From positions 1 through 47,337 of the forward strand of contig JAMPDX010000008.1 of NCBI GenBank assembly GCA_023665425.1: a DNA stretch of 47,337 bases. The letters are read 5' to 3'. How positions within the stretch are numbered: the stretch's first letter is position 1; every line of letters starts with the position of its first letter. The notes below the pieces were generated by a model. It was not told the origin of the DNA, made no database searches, and saw only the letters and a program-made list of their open reading frames with translations. The stretch comes from Muribaculaceae bacterium. GTDB lineage: Bacteria; Bacteroidota; Bacteroidia; Bacteroidales; Muribaculaceae. Positions 1-9,482 of this stretch are shown one piece after another. The position numbers were made by a program, and so were the translations under genes.

Positions 1-60
1 CCAAAAAGACGCCGTGATTTAACATTCTTACATAATTTATAAATTATCTTTTTACATCAT

Positions 61-225
61 TGAGAGTCTTGTTTCTAAAAATTACCGTTATGTCTCGCAG
101 CTGCACCTCATCTTTGAGCCTTTGGGTTCAGTCACATAGCCCGCTATGTTCCTTCACCTGCAGCCTCAAATCCGAGGTACATCTGCGACCCTGACGTTCA
201 CATTTTTTTATTAAACAAGCTCTAA
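61..225. repeat. MITE-like palindromic repeat element
   Basis: Positions 92-189 form one long imperfect palindrome centred on ACATAGC-CC-GCTATGT (134-149); its outer arms are GTCTCGCAG and CTGCGAC. The palindrome is bracketed by related inverted ends: TGAGAGTCTTGTTTCTAAAA at 61-80 on the plus strand, and TTAGAGCTTGTTTAATAA read on the minus strand from 225. The minus-strand end module (190-225, finishing GTCAGG) is also found at 36405-36439. No transposase is nearby, so a non-autonomous element or a large structured 3' RNA are both possible. The symmetry is seen directly; mobility is inference. Positions 1-60 are A/T-rich and show nothing recognisable. Confidence 0.55.
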
Positions 226-230
226 TAATG

Positions 231-260
231 CACCCCGGTAGTCGAGCGACTGCCGGGGTG
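231..260 (-). terminator. Probable terminator of the giant surface protein gene
   Basis: A GC-rich hairpin, CACCCCGGTAGTCG paired with CGACTGCCGGGGTG with a single T/C change, lies 21 bases behind the stop codon of the gene at 282-5600. There is no strict T tract, as is common in Bacteroidetes terminators. It separates the gene from the repeat element at 61-225. Confidence 0.6.
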
Positions 261-281
261 AAAAGTTTGGATTAGAAATGA

Positions 282-3200
282 TTATTTCACATAGATGCGG
301 CTGGCTTTGCCGTTGGCGTCTATCTTGATGTAGATGCCCTTCTCGGTGGCGCGGTTTACACGGTAACCATTGATGTGGTACAGTGCTTCGCCTTCGCCGG
401 TCATGTAGATAGTATCAACACCAAGTGAGATATCTATCTTATAATCAAGCTTCAGGTCGTTGATGAACTCAACTTTGACACTCTCTTCTGCAAAGTTGCC
501 GATGAGATGAGCAGTGGGTATAATCACCTCATAGTCGCCATCTTCTTTGAAGGTAGCCGGGTCAACATTCAGAGTCATGCCGGTAGTGCTGATTACTGCA
601 CCTACAGCAGCTTCAAATGGATTGGCATCCTGTGCTGAAGCCATGTCTGAGAGAGCTATCCGGGCAATGGGCAGGCCGTCGCGATTGATGACTGCCTCCT
701 TCTCCTTGAGTTCCTCAACAGCATCGGGTTCCAGTGTGAAGCCCATAGCAGACCAATCAATAACGATCTCAGAGTCAGTCCATACGCCGAAGGCACTGCC
801 GGAGCTCGGAGTAGCATTGCAGTTTAACTCGACTTCGAGAGGAGTCATGGTATAGAACAGATAGAGGTCTTCAAACTTCACCTTCTTGCCGGTGGCAATA
901 TCTATACCGGACTTGCCGGCGAGCTTGACGGTGAAGGTATATCCACCGAGCTTGGCCATATCAGCTTCAGTCACGTAGTAAACAAGGATGCTCTTGCCGG
1001 TAAGCTCAGCATCGGGCAGGAATGTCTTGCTGTCGCCATTGGGGTTAGTGACAACTAACTGTACACCTTTGGCATCGTCTAAGGAGTTAAGCTCATAGCC
1101 GGTGATAGAGATTGTGACAGGCATATCATTGTACCAGTAAGTGTAGTCGCCGGGCACGGGAGATGCCTCATACTCGGGAGTCACTACGGCTGCCTCGATG
1201 GTGAAATTGGTGGTGATATCTGCCGGGAAGATTACCTCTGCATCATCGGCACCGGTACCGACAAACTTGCTCAGGTCGATAGTAACATTGTACTGTCCGG
1301 CGGGAGAATTCCAATCCTTCGGGTATTTCCATGTCACCTTATTTCCCTCAATTGCGGGAGCTGACATAGCCACAGCGACATTCTCGCCACTCTCAACTAC
1401 TGTGATGGGGTTCTCGCCCTCAGCAATGCTAAGGGTCAGAGCATTGTCTACAGTGAGTACTATATCGCCAACAGCATCGGCCGGGGCATATACAGTATTC
1501 TTAGCCGGGGTGAGGTTAAGCACTGCATCGATAGGCTTGGCATACATGGTGTAAGCGAAGCTGATATTTGTGAGCTTAACCTTCTTGTTTGTATCAATGT
1601 TGAAGGCCTTGACACCGTCAAGTTCTACTATGAAAGTATATTCACCAAGCTGATTGATGAACTCATCGGTGACATCAAAGCTGAGGGTAGAAAGGCCGGA
1701 AGTACGGGCTACAGTGTATTGCTTGGTATCGCCATTTGGAGCGGTGATGTTCAGCTTGATCGAATTAGCCTCTTCCTGGCCGGCTATCAAGCAGTCAGTC
1801 AGCGATACTTGTACGCCGAGCTCATTGTCCCAAGTGTGGTACTCGCCGGGCTCCGGATTGACAGAGAATGTGGGAGTGACCACGGGAGCCTCAATAACGA
1901 AGCTGCTGGAAGTACTCATCGGGAAGATAACCTCAGCCTTGTCTGCGCCGATACCGGAGAGGAATGTGGTCAGCACTGTCACTGAATATGTGCCGGCGGG
2001 GTTATCCCATCCGGCGGGGAACTGCCATGTGATGGTGTTGCCATCCACTACGGGAGCTGACATCTCAACATAGCCGGAACCTTCTGTCTCAATAACTTGG
2101 ATGAGGTTTACACCTTCCTGTATGTTGAGGCTCAGAGCATTGCTCACAGTGAGCACGATGCCGGGCACGACATCTGTAGGTGCAATGATAGCATCTGTGG
2201 CGGGAGTGAACTCAAACACCGCATCAATAGGCTTGCCATACATCTCGTAAGCGAAGCTTATGTTTTGCAGATATACAGGAGCGTAAATCTGAGTGTCGAG
2301 ACCGTCAACGCCGTCCAGAGCTACTACGCAATTGTAGATGCCAATCTTATTGATGAACTCATCTGTCACGTCGTATGTCAGGAAGTTTGTACCGGTGCTG
2401 TCTGCATTTGGCAGATACTCCTTAACCTCATTATCCGGGGCAGTGATAATGAGCTTGACATTCTTGGCCAGCTCCTCGGTAGCAATCATATAGTCGTTCA
2501 GGTTAATTCGGATACCCGCGGCATTGTCCCATGTGTGGTATTCACCGGGCTCGGGATACACGCTGAATTGCGGAGTAGCGTCAGCAGCAATTGCAAAGTT
2601 GGTGCTGATCTCGAAGGGGAAGATAATCTCGGCCTTGTCGGCACCGATACCTGCCAGGTCATTGGGATTGATTGTTACGGTGTATGTACCTGCACCCTTG
2701 GTCCAACCATCGGCATATTGCCATGTGATTGTGTTACCTTCGATTACGGGTGCTGCCATTTCTACTGAAGCATTCTCTATCGTCTCGATAACACTGATGG
2801 GATTAGCACCCTCATTGATGCTCAAGTTAACGGCATTGGCTACTGTGAGCACAACTGCGGGTATCTCATCGTTGGTAGAGTATATGCTGCCGGCTGCCGG
2901 AGTGAGGGTAAGCTCGGCATCGATAGGCTTGCCATACATCTCGTATGCGAAGCTGATGTTCTGCAGCTTAACCTTCTTAGAAGTCTCTATGTTGCGAGCG
3001 ACGATGCCGTCAAGGTCAAGTACACAGTTGTATACACCGATTTTGTTGATAAACTCATCGGTCACAGCGTAGCTGAATACGTTGGAGCCACTTTGCTCTG
3101 CGATAGGCAGATACTCACGGCTCTCATTGTCCGGACCGGTGATGGTCAGTTTAACGGCTTTTGATAGCTCCTCAGACTCAACATAATAGTCAGTCAGAGA

Positions 3201-5600
3201 GACAAAGATGCCAGTTTCATTTACCCATGTGTGATATTCACCGGGCTCGGGAGACACTGTGAATTGAGGAGTGACTACCGGTGCTTCGATTACGAAGTTT
3301 GTGCTTATCTGCTCGGGGAAGATTACAGTCTCGCCATTCAGACCAACGGCGCTAAGCAGTGTGGGCTCGATGGTGACGGTGTATGTGCCGGCAGGATTGT
3401 CCCAACCCTCGGGGAACTTCCATGTGATAGTGTTGCCGGAGACAACAGGCTCCGACATCTCCACTGTAGTGTTGTCGATAGTATCGATAACGCTCAGCGG
3501 GTTGCTCCCCTCAACGATACTTACCGACTTGGCATTGGTGATGGTGAGCACGATGTCTGTCACTACATCTGTGGGAGCATATACAGTGTCGGCAGTGGGG
3601 GTGATGGTATAGGCTGCGTCCACTTTGGGCTCTACGATAGTGTATTCTACTATGGCATCGCGGTCAAACTCGATAAGATGAGTAGGATCATCCACCTCAT
3701 AACCGATCAGGCCCTGGATGGGGAAGGTTACGGTATATATACCGGGCTCGGTAAACATGTCAGCTGATACATTAATATTGGTTAACAGGTAGTTGATTTT
3801 ACCTACACCGGATTCTGTTGCCTTTGTGAGCACAATCTCCTGAACTGAGCCGTCAGGCTTTTGGATTTTGATGGTGCGACCTATATACATATCTCGACCA
3901 TCTTTGTTAAGTTTATATGTTTTATCCCATGTGCAGGTTATTGTAGTTGCTGTCCACTTGGTGTACTCGCCGGCAGCCGGGGTGAAAGTAGGATTAGGGT
4001 CTACAGGGTCTCTGCGTATCGGCTCGGTGAGAGTGACAGTGTACTCAATATTGTCAGGGAATTGGATCTTGGCGCCATCGGCTGTAGTGCCGCTGACACC
4101 CTCGGCCAGGAATATGGCTATGCTATAGCTGCCGGCAGCAGGAGCCCATGAGGCGGGCATGGCCCATGTCAGAGTGTTGCCGACTACTGTGGGTGCACCT
4201 AACTGAGTAGTCTCTTGAGTCTCATCGTTAATGATACTCAGCAAAGAGGGAGCGTCTGCAGCAACCTCTACAGATGTTGCATTGGTGATGGTAATTTTCA
4301 CCTCAGTCAGCTCATCTGTTGTCATGGAGGCGTTTTCAGCAGGCTCAACAGTGTATGTCGCGTCTACCGGAGGATTACCTATTGTATATTCAAATTCATA
4401 ATTGAGCAGCTCAACATTATCGCTGCCATCAGTGGGAGCGGCATTAATCCCTTCTACTTTCCAGATACACTTGTAAGTGCCCTCTTTGGGAAGCGAAGTG
4501 ACTTGATATCCAAATCTATAGCCTGTTTGTGTGCCTTGTACTCGACCGGCGGTGTAGGTGGTAGACTCCATGTCCGGGTCCAGTATTACCAGCTGCAAAT
4601 TCTTAAGTTCAGTTGCAGTGTATCCTACCGGCTTGCAATTGTTAAGGTCAATAAGTAGACTTTTTGCTGTCCAAGAGTCATAGTGGCCCGGTGTGGGAGT
4701 GATGGTACATTCAGGCACAATCTTGGTCACACCACCCTCAATATTGAATGTATAGGTATTGGCGGTGGGGAACTCCAAAGGATGCAAATCCTGGGTGTAA
4801 GCTGTCAAGGCATTATAGTTGACAGTTATGGTGTATGTGCCTTTGGACAATATGGCAGCTTTGCCGGTGGTGGTATCGTATGGGAATTCCCACTTTAGAG
4901 TGTTGCCCTGTTTCTGTCCCGGTTCCATCTGTATTGCGTTGCCGTTATTGTCCTTCACTGTGATTACCGCATCGATATCTTCGCAGTTGAAGATTGAGGC
5001 ATTGTCCACAGTGACGCTAACATATTGGGGAGCATTGTCGGCATCAAAATCGCCTTGCGGTTCCACTGTCACCTGAGCATCAACCGGAGAGCCAATCTCG
5101 CCAACGATATAAGGGCCGGCTACAAGATTGTAGATGGGAGTGGATGACCTGGGGTTGAAGTAAGCATCATTTGTGACATCCCAACCGGACGAGGTGGGGT
5201 AAATGAAGCGATAAGTGCCGGGAGTAGTGATGGCATCTTCCTCCGGAATAATGACACCCATCTGATTAAAGTAGCGTCCGCCTTGCGGCGTAAGAGTCAT
5301 TTTGGCCTCATACACGATGGTGTTGTCTTCGTTAACCACCAGAACTTTGCCTTCTGTAAAGTTGGCATAGTTACTAATCATGTAATAGACCGAACTCAAA
5401 TCAATGGTGTATGTACCCTTCAGTGAGGAGTATACACCCGGCGAAGTGTTGGCATTAAGCCACGTCGTGCCGTCCGGCACCTCGGTAGTCTGTCCGGTAT
5501 ACGTCTGCCCGACAAGACTCTCAGTGTCAGCATCTTGTGCAAAAATAGAAGCCCAAGAAGTCAGAAGAACGGCCGCAAAAAGCGTTAAAACTTTCTTCAT
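282..5600 (-). CDS. Giant secreted repeat protein, type IX-like C-terminal tail
   Basis: A 1772-residue exported protein of unknown function. Residues 1-21 are a signal peptide (MKKVLTLFAAVLLTSWASIFA). The body is an alternation of two beta-rich domain types. Type A begins around (P)xDAxxTxTPA and contains GNTITW and PAGTYTVTI blocks, in about six copies. Type B begins around VTPxFSVxPEPGEYHTW and contains VTDEFINKIG and KKVKLQNISFAYEMY blocks, in about seven increasingly divergent copies. Central copies are nearly identical, which suggests recent duplication or recombination. The last residues (GEALYHINGYRVNRATEKG, then IYIKI) resemble the C-terminal sorting tail of type IX secretion cargo. 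An adhesin or surface-layer role is inference. It is monocistronic, with a good promoter at 5789-5819 and a leader of about 180 bases. Confidence 0.85.
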   Translation of the reverse strand: MKKVLTLFAAVLLTSWASIFAQDADTESLVGQTYTGQTTEVPDGTTWLNANTSPGVYSSLKGTYTIDLSSVYYMISNYANFTEGKVLVVNEDNTIVYEAKMTLTPQGGRYFNQMGVIIPEEDAITTPGTYRFIYPTSSGWDVTNDAYFNPRSSTPIYNLVAGPYIVGEIGSPVDAQVTVEPQGDFDADNAPQYVSVTVDNASIFNCEDIDAVITVKDNNGNAIQMEPGQKQGNTLKWEFPYDTTTGKAAILSKGTYTITVNYNALTAYTQDLHPLEFPTANTYTFNIEGGVTKIVPECTITPTPGHYDSWTAKSLLIDLNNCKPVGYTATELKNLQLVILDPDMESTTYTAGRVQGTQTGYRFGYQVTSLPKEGTYKCIWKVEGINAAPTDGSDNVELLNYEFEYTIGNPPVDATYTVEPAENASMTTDELTEVKITITNATSVEVAADAPSLLSIINDETQETTQLGAPTVVGNTLTWAMPASWAPAAGSYSIAIFLAEGVSGTTADGAKIQFPDNIEYTVTLTEPIRRDPVDPNPTFTPAAGEYTKWTATTITCTWDKTYKLNKDGRDMYIGRTIKIQKPDGSVQEIVLTKATESGVGKINYLLTNINVSADMFTEPGIYTVTFPIQGLIGYEVDDPTHLIEFDRDAIVEYTIVEPKVDAAYTITPTADTVYAPTDVVTDIVLTITNAKSVSIVEGSNPLSVIDTIDNTTVEMSEPVVSGNTITWKFPEGWDNPAGTYTVTIEPTLLSAVGLNGETVIFPEQISTNFVIEAPVVTPQFTVSPEPGEYHTWVNETGIFVSLTDYYVESEELSKAVKLTITGPDNESREYLPIAEQSGSNVFSYAVTDEFINKIGVYNCVLDLDGIVARNIETSKKVKLQNISFAYEMYGKPIDAELTLTPAAGSIYSTNDEIPAVVLTVANAVNLSINEGANPISVIETIENASVEMAAPVIEGNTITWQYADGWTKGAGTYTVTINPNDLAGIGADKAEIIFPFEISTNFAIAADATPQFSVYPEPGEYHTWDNAAGIRINLNDYMIATEELAKNVKLIITAPDNEVKEYLPNADSTGTNFLTYDVTDEFINKIGIYNCVVALDGVDGLDTQIYAPVYLQNISFAYEMYGKPIDAVFEFTPATDAIIAPTDVVPGIVLTVSNALSLNIQEGVNLIQVIETEGSGYVEMSAPVVDGNTITWQFPAGWDNPAGTYSVTVLTTFLSGIGADKAEVIFPMSTSSSFVIEAPVVTPTFSVNPEPGEYHTWDNELGVQVSLTDCLIAGQEEANSIKLNITAPNGDTKQYTVARTSGLSTLSFDVTDEFINQLGEYTFIVELDGVKAFNIDTNKKVKLTNISFAYTMYAKPIDAVLNLTPAKNTVYAPADAVGDIVLTVDNALTLSIAEGENPITVVESGENVAVAMSAPAIEGNKVTWKYPKDWNSPAGQYNVTIDLSKFVGTGADDAEVIFPADITTNFTIEAAVVTPEYEASPVPGDYTYWYNDMPVTISITGYELNSLDDAKGVQLVVTNPNGDSKTFLPDAELTGKSILVYYVTEADMAKLGGYTFTVKLAGKSGIDIATGKKVKFEDLYLFYTMTPLEVELNCNATPSSGSAFGVWTDSEIVIDWSAMGFTLEPDAVEELKEKEAVINRDGLPIARIALSDMASAQDANPFEAAVGAVISTTGMTLNVDPATFKEDGDYEVIIPTAHLIGNFAEESVKVEFINDLKLDYKIDISLGVDTIYMTGEGEALYHINGYRVNRATEKGIYIKIDANGKASRIYVK

Positions 5601-5788
5601 AATTTGACTGATTAGGTTAATAAAAAAAGAACTGTTTGGATTTCAATAAGATAGACAGGCGTAATATTTGGCAGTTTGCTAACCCTTCTCCGTCAAAATG
5701 ATTAAACTAAGCAGATACTTATATTGAGGAGCGGGGCAATGATGGTGAAATATAAATTTTACGATGCCTAAAAAATGGAAATACATGG

Positions 5789-5819
5789 CAAAGTTACAAA
5801 TTAGTTTCTAAAATTCCAA
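5789..5819 (-). promoter_or_regulatory. Bacteroidetes-type promoter of the giant surface protein gene
   Basis: On the minus strand TTG (5819-5817) is followed after 20 bases by TAACTTTG (5796-5789), matching the -33/-7 consensus of the Bacteroidetes primary sigma factor. The predicted start site leaves a leader of about 180 bases before the ATG at 5600. The remaining intergenic sequence between 5820 and 5913 is A/T-rich, with no gene visible. Confidence 0.65.
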
Positions 5820-5937
5820 TCATTTTTTAATAAAATTTAAAAAATAAAATTTTATCAGTTTTCCAATGTGCAAAAACTCGCAATAAATAGAGCCCCATCG
5901 GACACTCAGAGACTATAGGCTTGTTATATATAGGAGA

Positions 5938-6074
5938 AAGCGCGGAGCGCTTGCATAAAAAAAACCACGATATACGAGAGCCTACGGCTCAAGCTTCGTG
6001 GGGTTAGAATAGTGTAAGCGCTACGCGCTTCAACCATTCAGGCTAATATATACGGATTATTAGACACACTCTTA
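5938..6074. repeat. Triple-hairpin repeat element, copy 1, with end motif
   Basis: Three hairpins in a row: AAGCGC-GGA-GCGCTT (5938-5952); a core closed by AACC(..)ACGA...TCGTGGGGTT (5963-6005); and AAGCGC-TAC-GCGCTT (6016-6030). The two outer hairpins have the same stem. An end motif, TAAGAGTGTGTCTAATAA on the minus strand (6074-6057), begins with the stop codon of sufS. A weaker related sequence, TATAGGCTTGTTATATA, lies at 5914-5930 on the other side. The element is homologous to copy 3 at 17616-17716 but its core is inverted relative to that copy. It may also serve as the terminator of the suf operon. Confidence 0.65.
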
Positions 6075-7298
6075 GAACATACAAATCTGGGCGGCGCGCT
6101 TCAGAGCCTTAAGGAAGGCGTCTATTTCCTCGCGGGTGTTGTAGGCAGCCATTGTGGCTCGCACAGTGCCAGGGATGCCTAATCGTTCCATCAAGGGCTG
6201 CGCACAGTGGTGGCCGGTGCGTACGGCTACTCCCTGCTTGTCGAGGAGCATACCTATGTCATAGGGGTGGGCGTCGCCCACCAGGAAACTAAGCACCGGC
6301 TCTTTGCCCGGGGCAGTACCGATTACTCTGATACCGGGTATCTCCTCATACAGGCGGCTCATCAGATAATCCATCAGCTCATGCTCATGTGCTGAGATGC
6401 TCTCCATACTCACCTCTTCGATAAAGTCAATGGCCTGGTTGAAAGCGGCGATATCAACAAAGTCGGGAGTGCCGGCCTCAAACTTATAGGGTAGTTCGGC
6501 CCAGGTAGTACCTGCAAAGCTCACATGGCCTATCATTTCGCCACCTCCCTGGTATGGGGGCATCGACTCCAACAAACTTTTACGCCCGTAGAGGATACCT
6601 ACCCCGCAGGGCCCATACATTTTGTGAGATGAGAAGGCATAGAAGTCGCAATCAATGTCGCGCACATCAATACGCAGGTGTGGTGATGCCTGGGCGCCAT
6701 CCACGAGCACCGGCACCCCTCTGGAGTGAGCATAGGCGGTCATTTCCTTCACCGGATTGACGGTGCCCAATACATTGCTTACATGGCAGAAAGCGGCCAT
6801 TACGGTCTTGTCGGTGAACAGCTCGCGATACATATCCTGCTTCAGCACCCCTTCATCCGTGATGTCCACCACCTTTATAGTAAGCCCCTTGCGAGCGGCC
6901 AACAATTGCCATGGCACTATGTTGGCATGGTGCTCCATCACTGTGAGGATGATTTCGCCACCCACCGGGAACCTCTCCCCAAGGCTGGCTGCCACAAGAT
7001 TGATAGCCTCTGTGGTGCCGCGGGTGAAAATCACCTCCTGCTCAGATTCGGCATTGATATAGTCTCGCACCCTGCGGCGTGTCTGTTCTTGCAGGTCGGT
7101 AGCCTCTTGCGACAGAGTGTGCACCCCGCGGTGTACATTTGCCTTAGTGTGCTCATAGCCGTTGACAATAGCCTCCACCACCAGGTGAGGGGTCTGTGAG
7201 GTAGCACCATTATCGAGATATATCAAGGGCTTGCCCTGCACCTCGCGGTTCAGTATGGGGAATTGTTGCCGTATTTTTTCAATATCGTATCTTTCCAT
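6072..7298 (-). CDS. sufS: Cysteine desulfurase SufS
   Basis: A PLP-dependent cysteine desulfurase of 408 residues that mobilises sulfur from cysteine for SUF-type Fe-S cluster assembly in the cytoplasm. The PLP-binding lysine lies in SSHKMYGPCG (K226 in this numbering) and the persulfide-forming cysteine in RTGHHCAQPL (C365). The length is normal for class II (SufS/CsdA) desulfurases. The ATG at 7298 (MERYDIEKIRQQFP) is preferred over an upstream in-frame GTG at 7322, because family members start here and it leaves an 11-base gap after sufD. Last gene of the suf operon; its stop codon is part of a recurring end motif (6057-6074). Confidence 0.95.
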   Translation of the reverse strand: MERYDIEKIRQQFPILNREVQGKPLIYLDNGATSQTPHLVVEAIVNGYEHTKANVHRGVHTLSQEATDLQEQTRRRVRDYINAESEQEVIFTRGTTEAINLVAASLGERFPVGGEIILTVMEHHANIVPWQLLAARKGLTIKVVDITDEGVLKQDMYRELFTDKTVMAAFCHVSNVLGTVNPVKEMTAYAHSRGVPVLVDGAQASPHLRIDVRDIDCDFYAFSSHKMYGPCGVGILYGRKSLLESMPPYQGGGEMIGHVSFAGTTWAELPYKFEAGTPDFVDIAAFNQAIDFIEEVSMESISAHEHELMDYLMSRLYEEIPGIRVIGTAPGKEPVLSFLVGDAHPYDIGMLLDKQGVAVRTGHHCAQPLMERLGIPGTVRATMAAYNTREEIDAFLKALKRAAQICMF

Positions 7299-7309
7299 GG
7301 CATTATATA

Positions 7310-8665
7310 TTATACCGGACACTCATCGGTGGCACATGCTACGCATGACTTCATGCCGGAGCCGCTCAGACGCATGTCCACGAGGTGGCGCAGGCGGTCG
7401 CGCAGCTGCTCCATGCGTACCGGCTCTATGACATCTGCCATGAAAGCCTGGCGGAGCAGAGTTTTGGCTGTCTTCTCATCCAAGCCGCGAGTACGCATAT
7501 AGAAGATTTGCATCGGGTCGAGCTGGCCGATAGCGGTGCCGTGTGAGCACTTGACATCGTCAGCATATATTTCGAGCTGGGGCTTGCTGAACATTCGCGC
7601 TGAAGGAGAAGCCACCAGATTGCGATTGGCCTGCATTGCCTCTGTTTTAATGGCGCCGGGAGCCACGTAAACGCGGCCGCAGAAGACACCTACAGCCTCA
7701 TCGTCTACCACATATTTAAACAGCTCATTACTTGTGCAATGGGGCTTGTCGTGGCGCACCATAGTGTAATTGTCCAGACGACGATTGGCATCCTCAATGC
7801 CCATGCCGAGGATTTGCAGATTGCCACCCTCGTCAAGGAATTTGGCATACAACTCATTGCGTGTTACGCCATTGAAGAGGGTAATACCGTCAAGTAGCAC
7901 ATTGGCATCGCGCTCGATATTTAGGTAAAGGGAGCTGAGACGACTTGTCTTGCGTGTGCTCTCCTCCAACTCATAGATGTCGAATTTGGAGCCGGCACCG
8001 GCATATATTTCGATAGTCTGGAGGTTGAGGAATGAAAGCTCTTCATTCTGCGTATGGTCGCAGCAGAGCAGGCAGGCCTCAGCGCCCTGTTCGAGCACTA
8101 TAAGCAGGCGTCGCACAGCCATCATTGGCACTGCCCCCTGCAACATACTTACGAGCTGCAGCGGGCGTTCTATCTTCACATCCTTGGCCACATGGATCAC
8201 AAGGCCATCCTGCACCAGCAGTGTATTGAGTGCCACCAACGGATTGGAGATGTCGGCTATTTTGCCGAAATAGGGCTCAATCAGCTCCGGTGTATGCTGA
8301 GCGGCATAACGAAGAGAGGTGACTGTTACCCCCTCCGGCAGGCGTCGGCGTGAATTGTCGGTAGTGGCAAAGCTGTCTCCGCACAAGAAGAAGAGTGATG
8401 TGCTCATGTTGGGCACATGGCATGAGAATGTGTCTGCAGGATTGATGCTTAGAGACATGCGCTCCACATTCAATCCGTAGTCGGGAGCCAAGATGGATTC
8501 CAAGTCCGTCTGCTCATAATTCTCACTCCCCTTTGCAGGCAATGTGGAATGCTCCAACACTTCAAGCGCTTCGGTGCGCCACTTGTCGAGTAGGGGCGCA
8601 CCCAGTTGGCTGAAAGTCTGTACATTTGCCTTATATAAATCTATATATTGAGTAAGTGAATTCAT
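7310..8665 (-). CDS. sufD: Fe-S cluster assembly protein SufD
   Basis: A 451-residue SufB/SufD-family beta-helix protein that partners SufC and SufB in the SufBCD scaffold. The conserved C-terminal segment (SKPQLEIYADDVKCSHGTAIG followed by QLDPMQIFYMRTRGL) contains the histidine region typical of SufD. It begins at ATG 8665, 15 bases behind sufC and 11 bases ahead of sufS. A short Cys-containing tail (SCVACATDECP) follows the conserved domain. It lacks SufB's longer N-terminal region, so it does not replace the missing sufB on sequence grounds. Confidence 0.93.
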   Translation of the reverse strand: MNSLTQYIDLYKANVQTFSQLGAPLLDKWRTEALEVLEHSTLPAKGSENYEQTDLESILAPDYGLNVERMSLSINPADTFSCHVPNMSTSLFFLCGDSFATTDNSRRRLPEGVTVTSLRYAAQHTPELIEPYFGKIADISNPLVALNTLLVQDGLVIHVAKDVKIERPLQLVSMLQGAVPMMAVRRLLIVLEQGAEACLLCCDHTQNEELSFLNLQTIEIYAGAGSKFDIYELEESTRKTSRLSSLYLNIERDANVLLDGITLFNGVTRNELYAKFLDEGGNLQILGMGIEDANRRLDNYTMVRHDKPHCTSNELFKYVVDDEAVGVFCGRVYVAPGAIKTEAMQANRNLVASPSARMFSKPQLEIYADDVKCSHGTAIGQLDPMQIFYMRTRGLDEKTAKTLLRQAFMADVIEPVRMEQLRDRLRHLVDMRLSGSGMKSCVACATDECPV

Positions 8666-8680
8666 GACATGAATATATTA

Positions 8681-9457
8681 TCAAATAAGCCCGTCGGCTT
8701 CGGCTTGCTTGATGAGTGGGTCGAAACCATTCTTCTCGATGAACAGTGCCAGCTCCGGACCGTCCGTCTTTATGATGCGTCCTTTGTATAAGATATGTAT
8801 TATCTGGGGCTTGAGATAGTCGAGTAGACGCTGATAGTGTGTGATGACTATAGTGGCATTCTCGTCGCTTTTGAGTGTGTTGACACCATCGGCCACGATG
8901 CGCAGGGCATCGACGTCAAGGCCGGAGTCAGTCTCGTCGAGTATGGAGAGCTTGGGCTCAAGCATTGCCATCTGGAATATCTCGTTGCGCTTCTTTTCGC
9001 CGCCGGAGAAGCCTTCGTTTACTGAACGTGAGGCCAACTTGCTATCCAGCTCCACCACGGCACGCTTTTCGCGAGTGAGGCGCAAGAAGTCTGTAGCACT
9101 CATGGGGGGCTCACCCAGATATTTGCGCTTCTCGTTGATGGCTGCACGCATGAAGTTGACCATGCTCACACCGGGTATCTCCACCGGATACTGGAAGCCG
9201 AGGAAGAGACCTAAGTGGCTGCGTGTCTCGGGCGGGAGGTCCAAAAGATTGTGTCCGATAAACTCTGCTGAGCCGCGAGTCACTGTGTATGCCGGATTGC
9301 CGGCGAGCACCATTGAGAGGGTACTCTTGCCCGAACCATTGGGACCCATGATGGCATGTACCTCGCCGGAACGTACATCCAAGTTGATACCTTTTAATAT
9401 TTCCTTGCCGGCTATGCCTGCATGCAGGTCTTTGACCTGCAACATATATTCACTCAT
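8681..9457 (-). CDS. sufC: Fe-S cluster assembly ATPase SufC
   Basis: A 258-residue ABC-type ATPase that binds SufB and SufD and drives conformational changes during cluster assembly. Visible motifs are Walker A GPNGSGKST, the Q-loop FQYP, the SufC-type signature FSGGEKKRNEIFQ, Walker B LSILDETDSGLD, and the switch histidine in VITHYQRLLDYL. The start at ATG 9457 gives the usual N-terminus (MLQVKDLHAGIAGKEILKGI after four residues). It follows the CvpA gene by 71 bases with no sufB between, whereas sufB normally precedes sufC in Bacteroidales. CTGTCTTAT is directly repeated just upstream (9464-9472 and 9474-9482). Confidence 0.95.
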   Translation of the reverse strand: MSEYMLQVKDLHAGIAGKEILKGINLDVRSGEVHAIMGPNGSGKSTLSMVLAGNPAYTVTRGSAEFIGHNLLDLPPETRSHLGLFLGFQYPVEIPGVSMVNFMRAAINEKRKYLGEPPMSATDFLRLTREKRAVVELDSKLASRSVNEGFSGGEKKRNEIFQMAMLEPKLSILDETDSGLDVDALRIVADGVNTLKSDENATIVITHYQRLLDYLKPQIIHILYKGRIIKTDGPELALFIEKNGFDPLIKQAEADGLI

Positions 9458-9482
9458 ATTATACTGTCTTATGCTGTCTTAT

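Noticed and set aside
547..3767. Several plus-strand open frames of 100-220 codons opposite the giant surface protein
   Set aside because: They lie wholly inside the repetitive coding region on the other strand, repeat with its period, and resemble no protein; they are shadows of the repeats.
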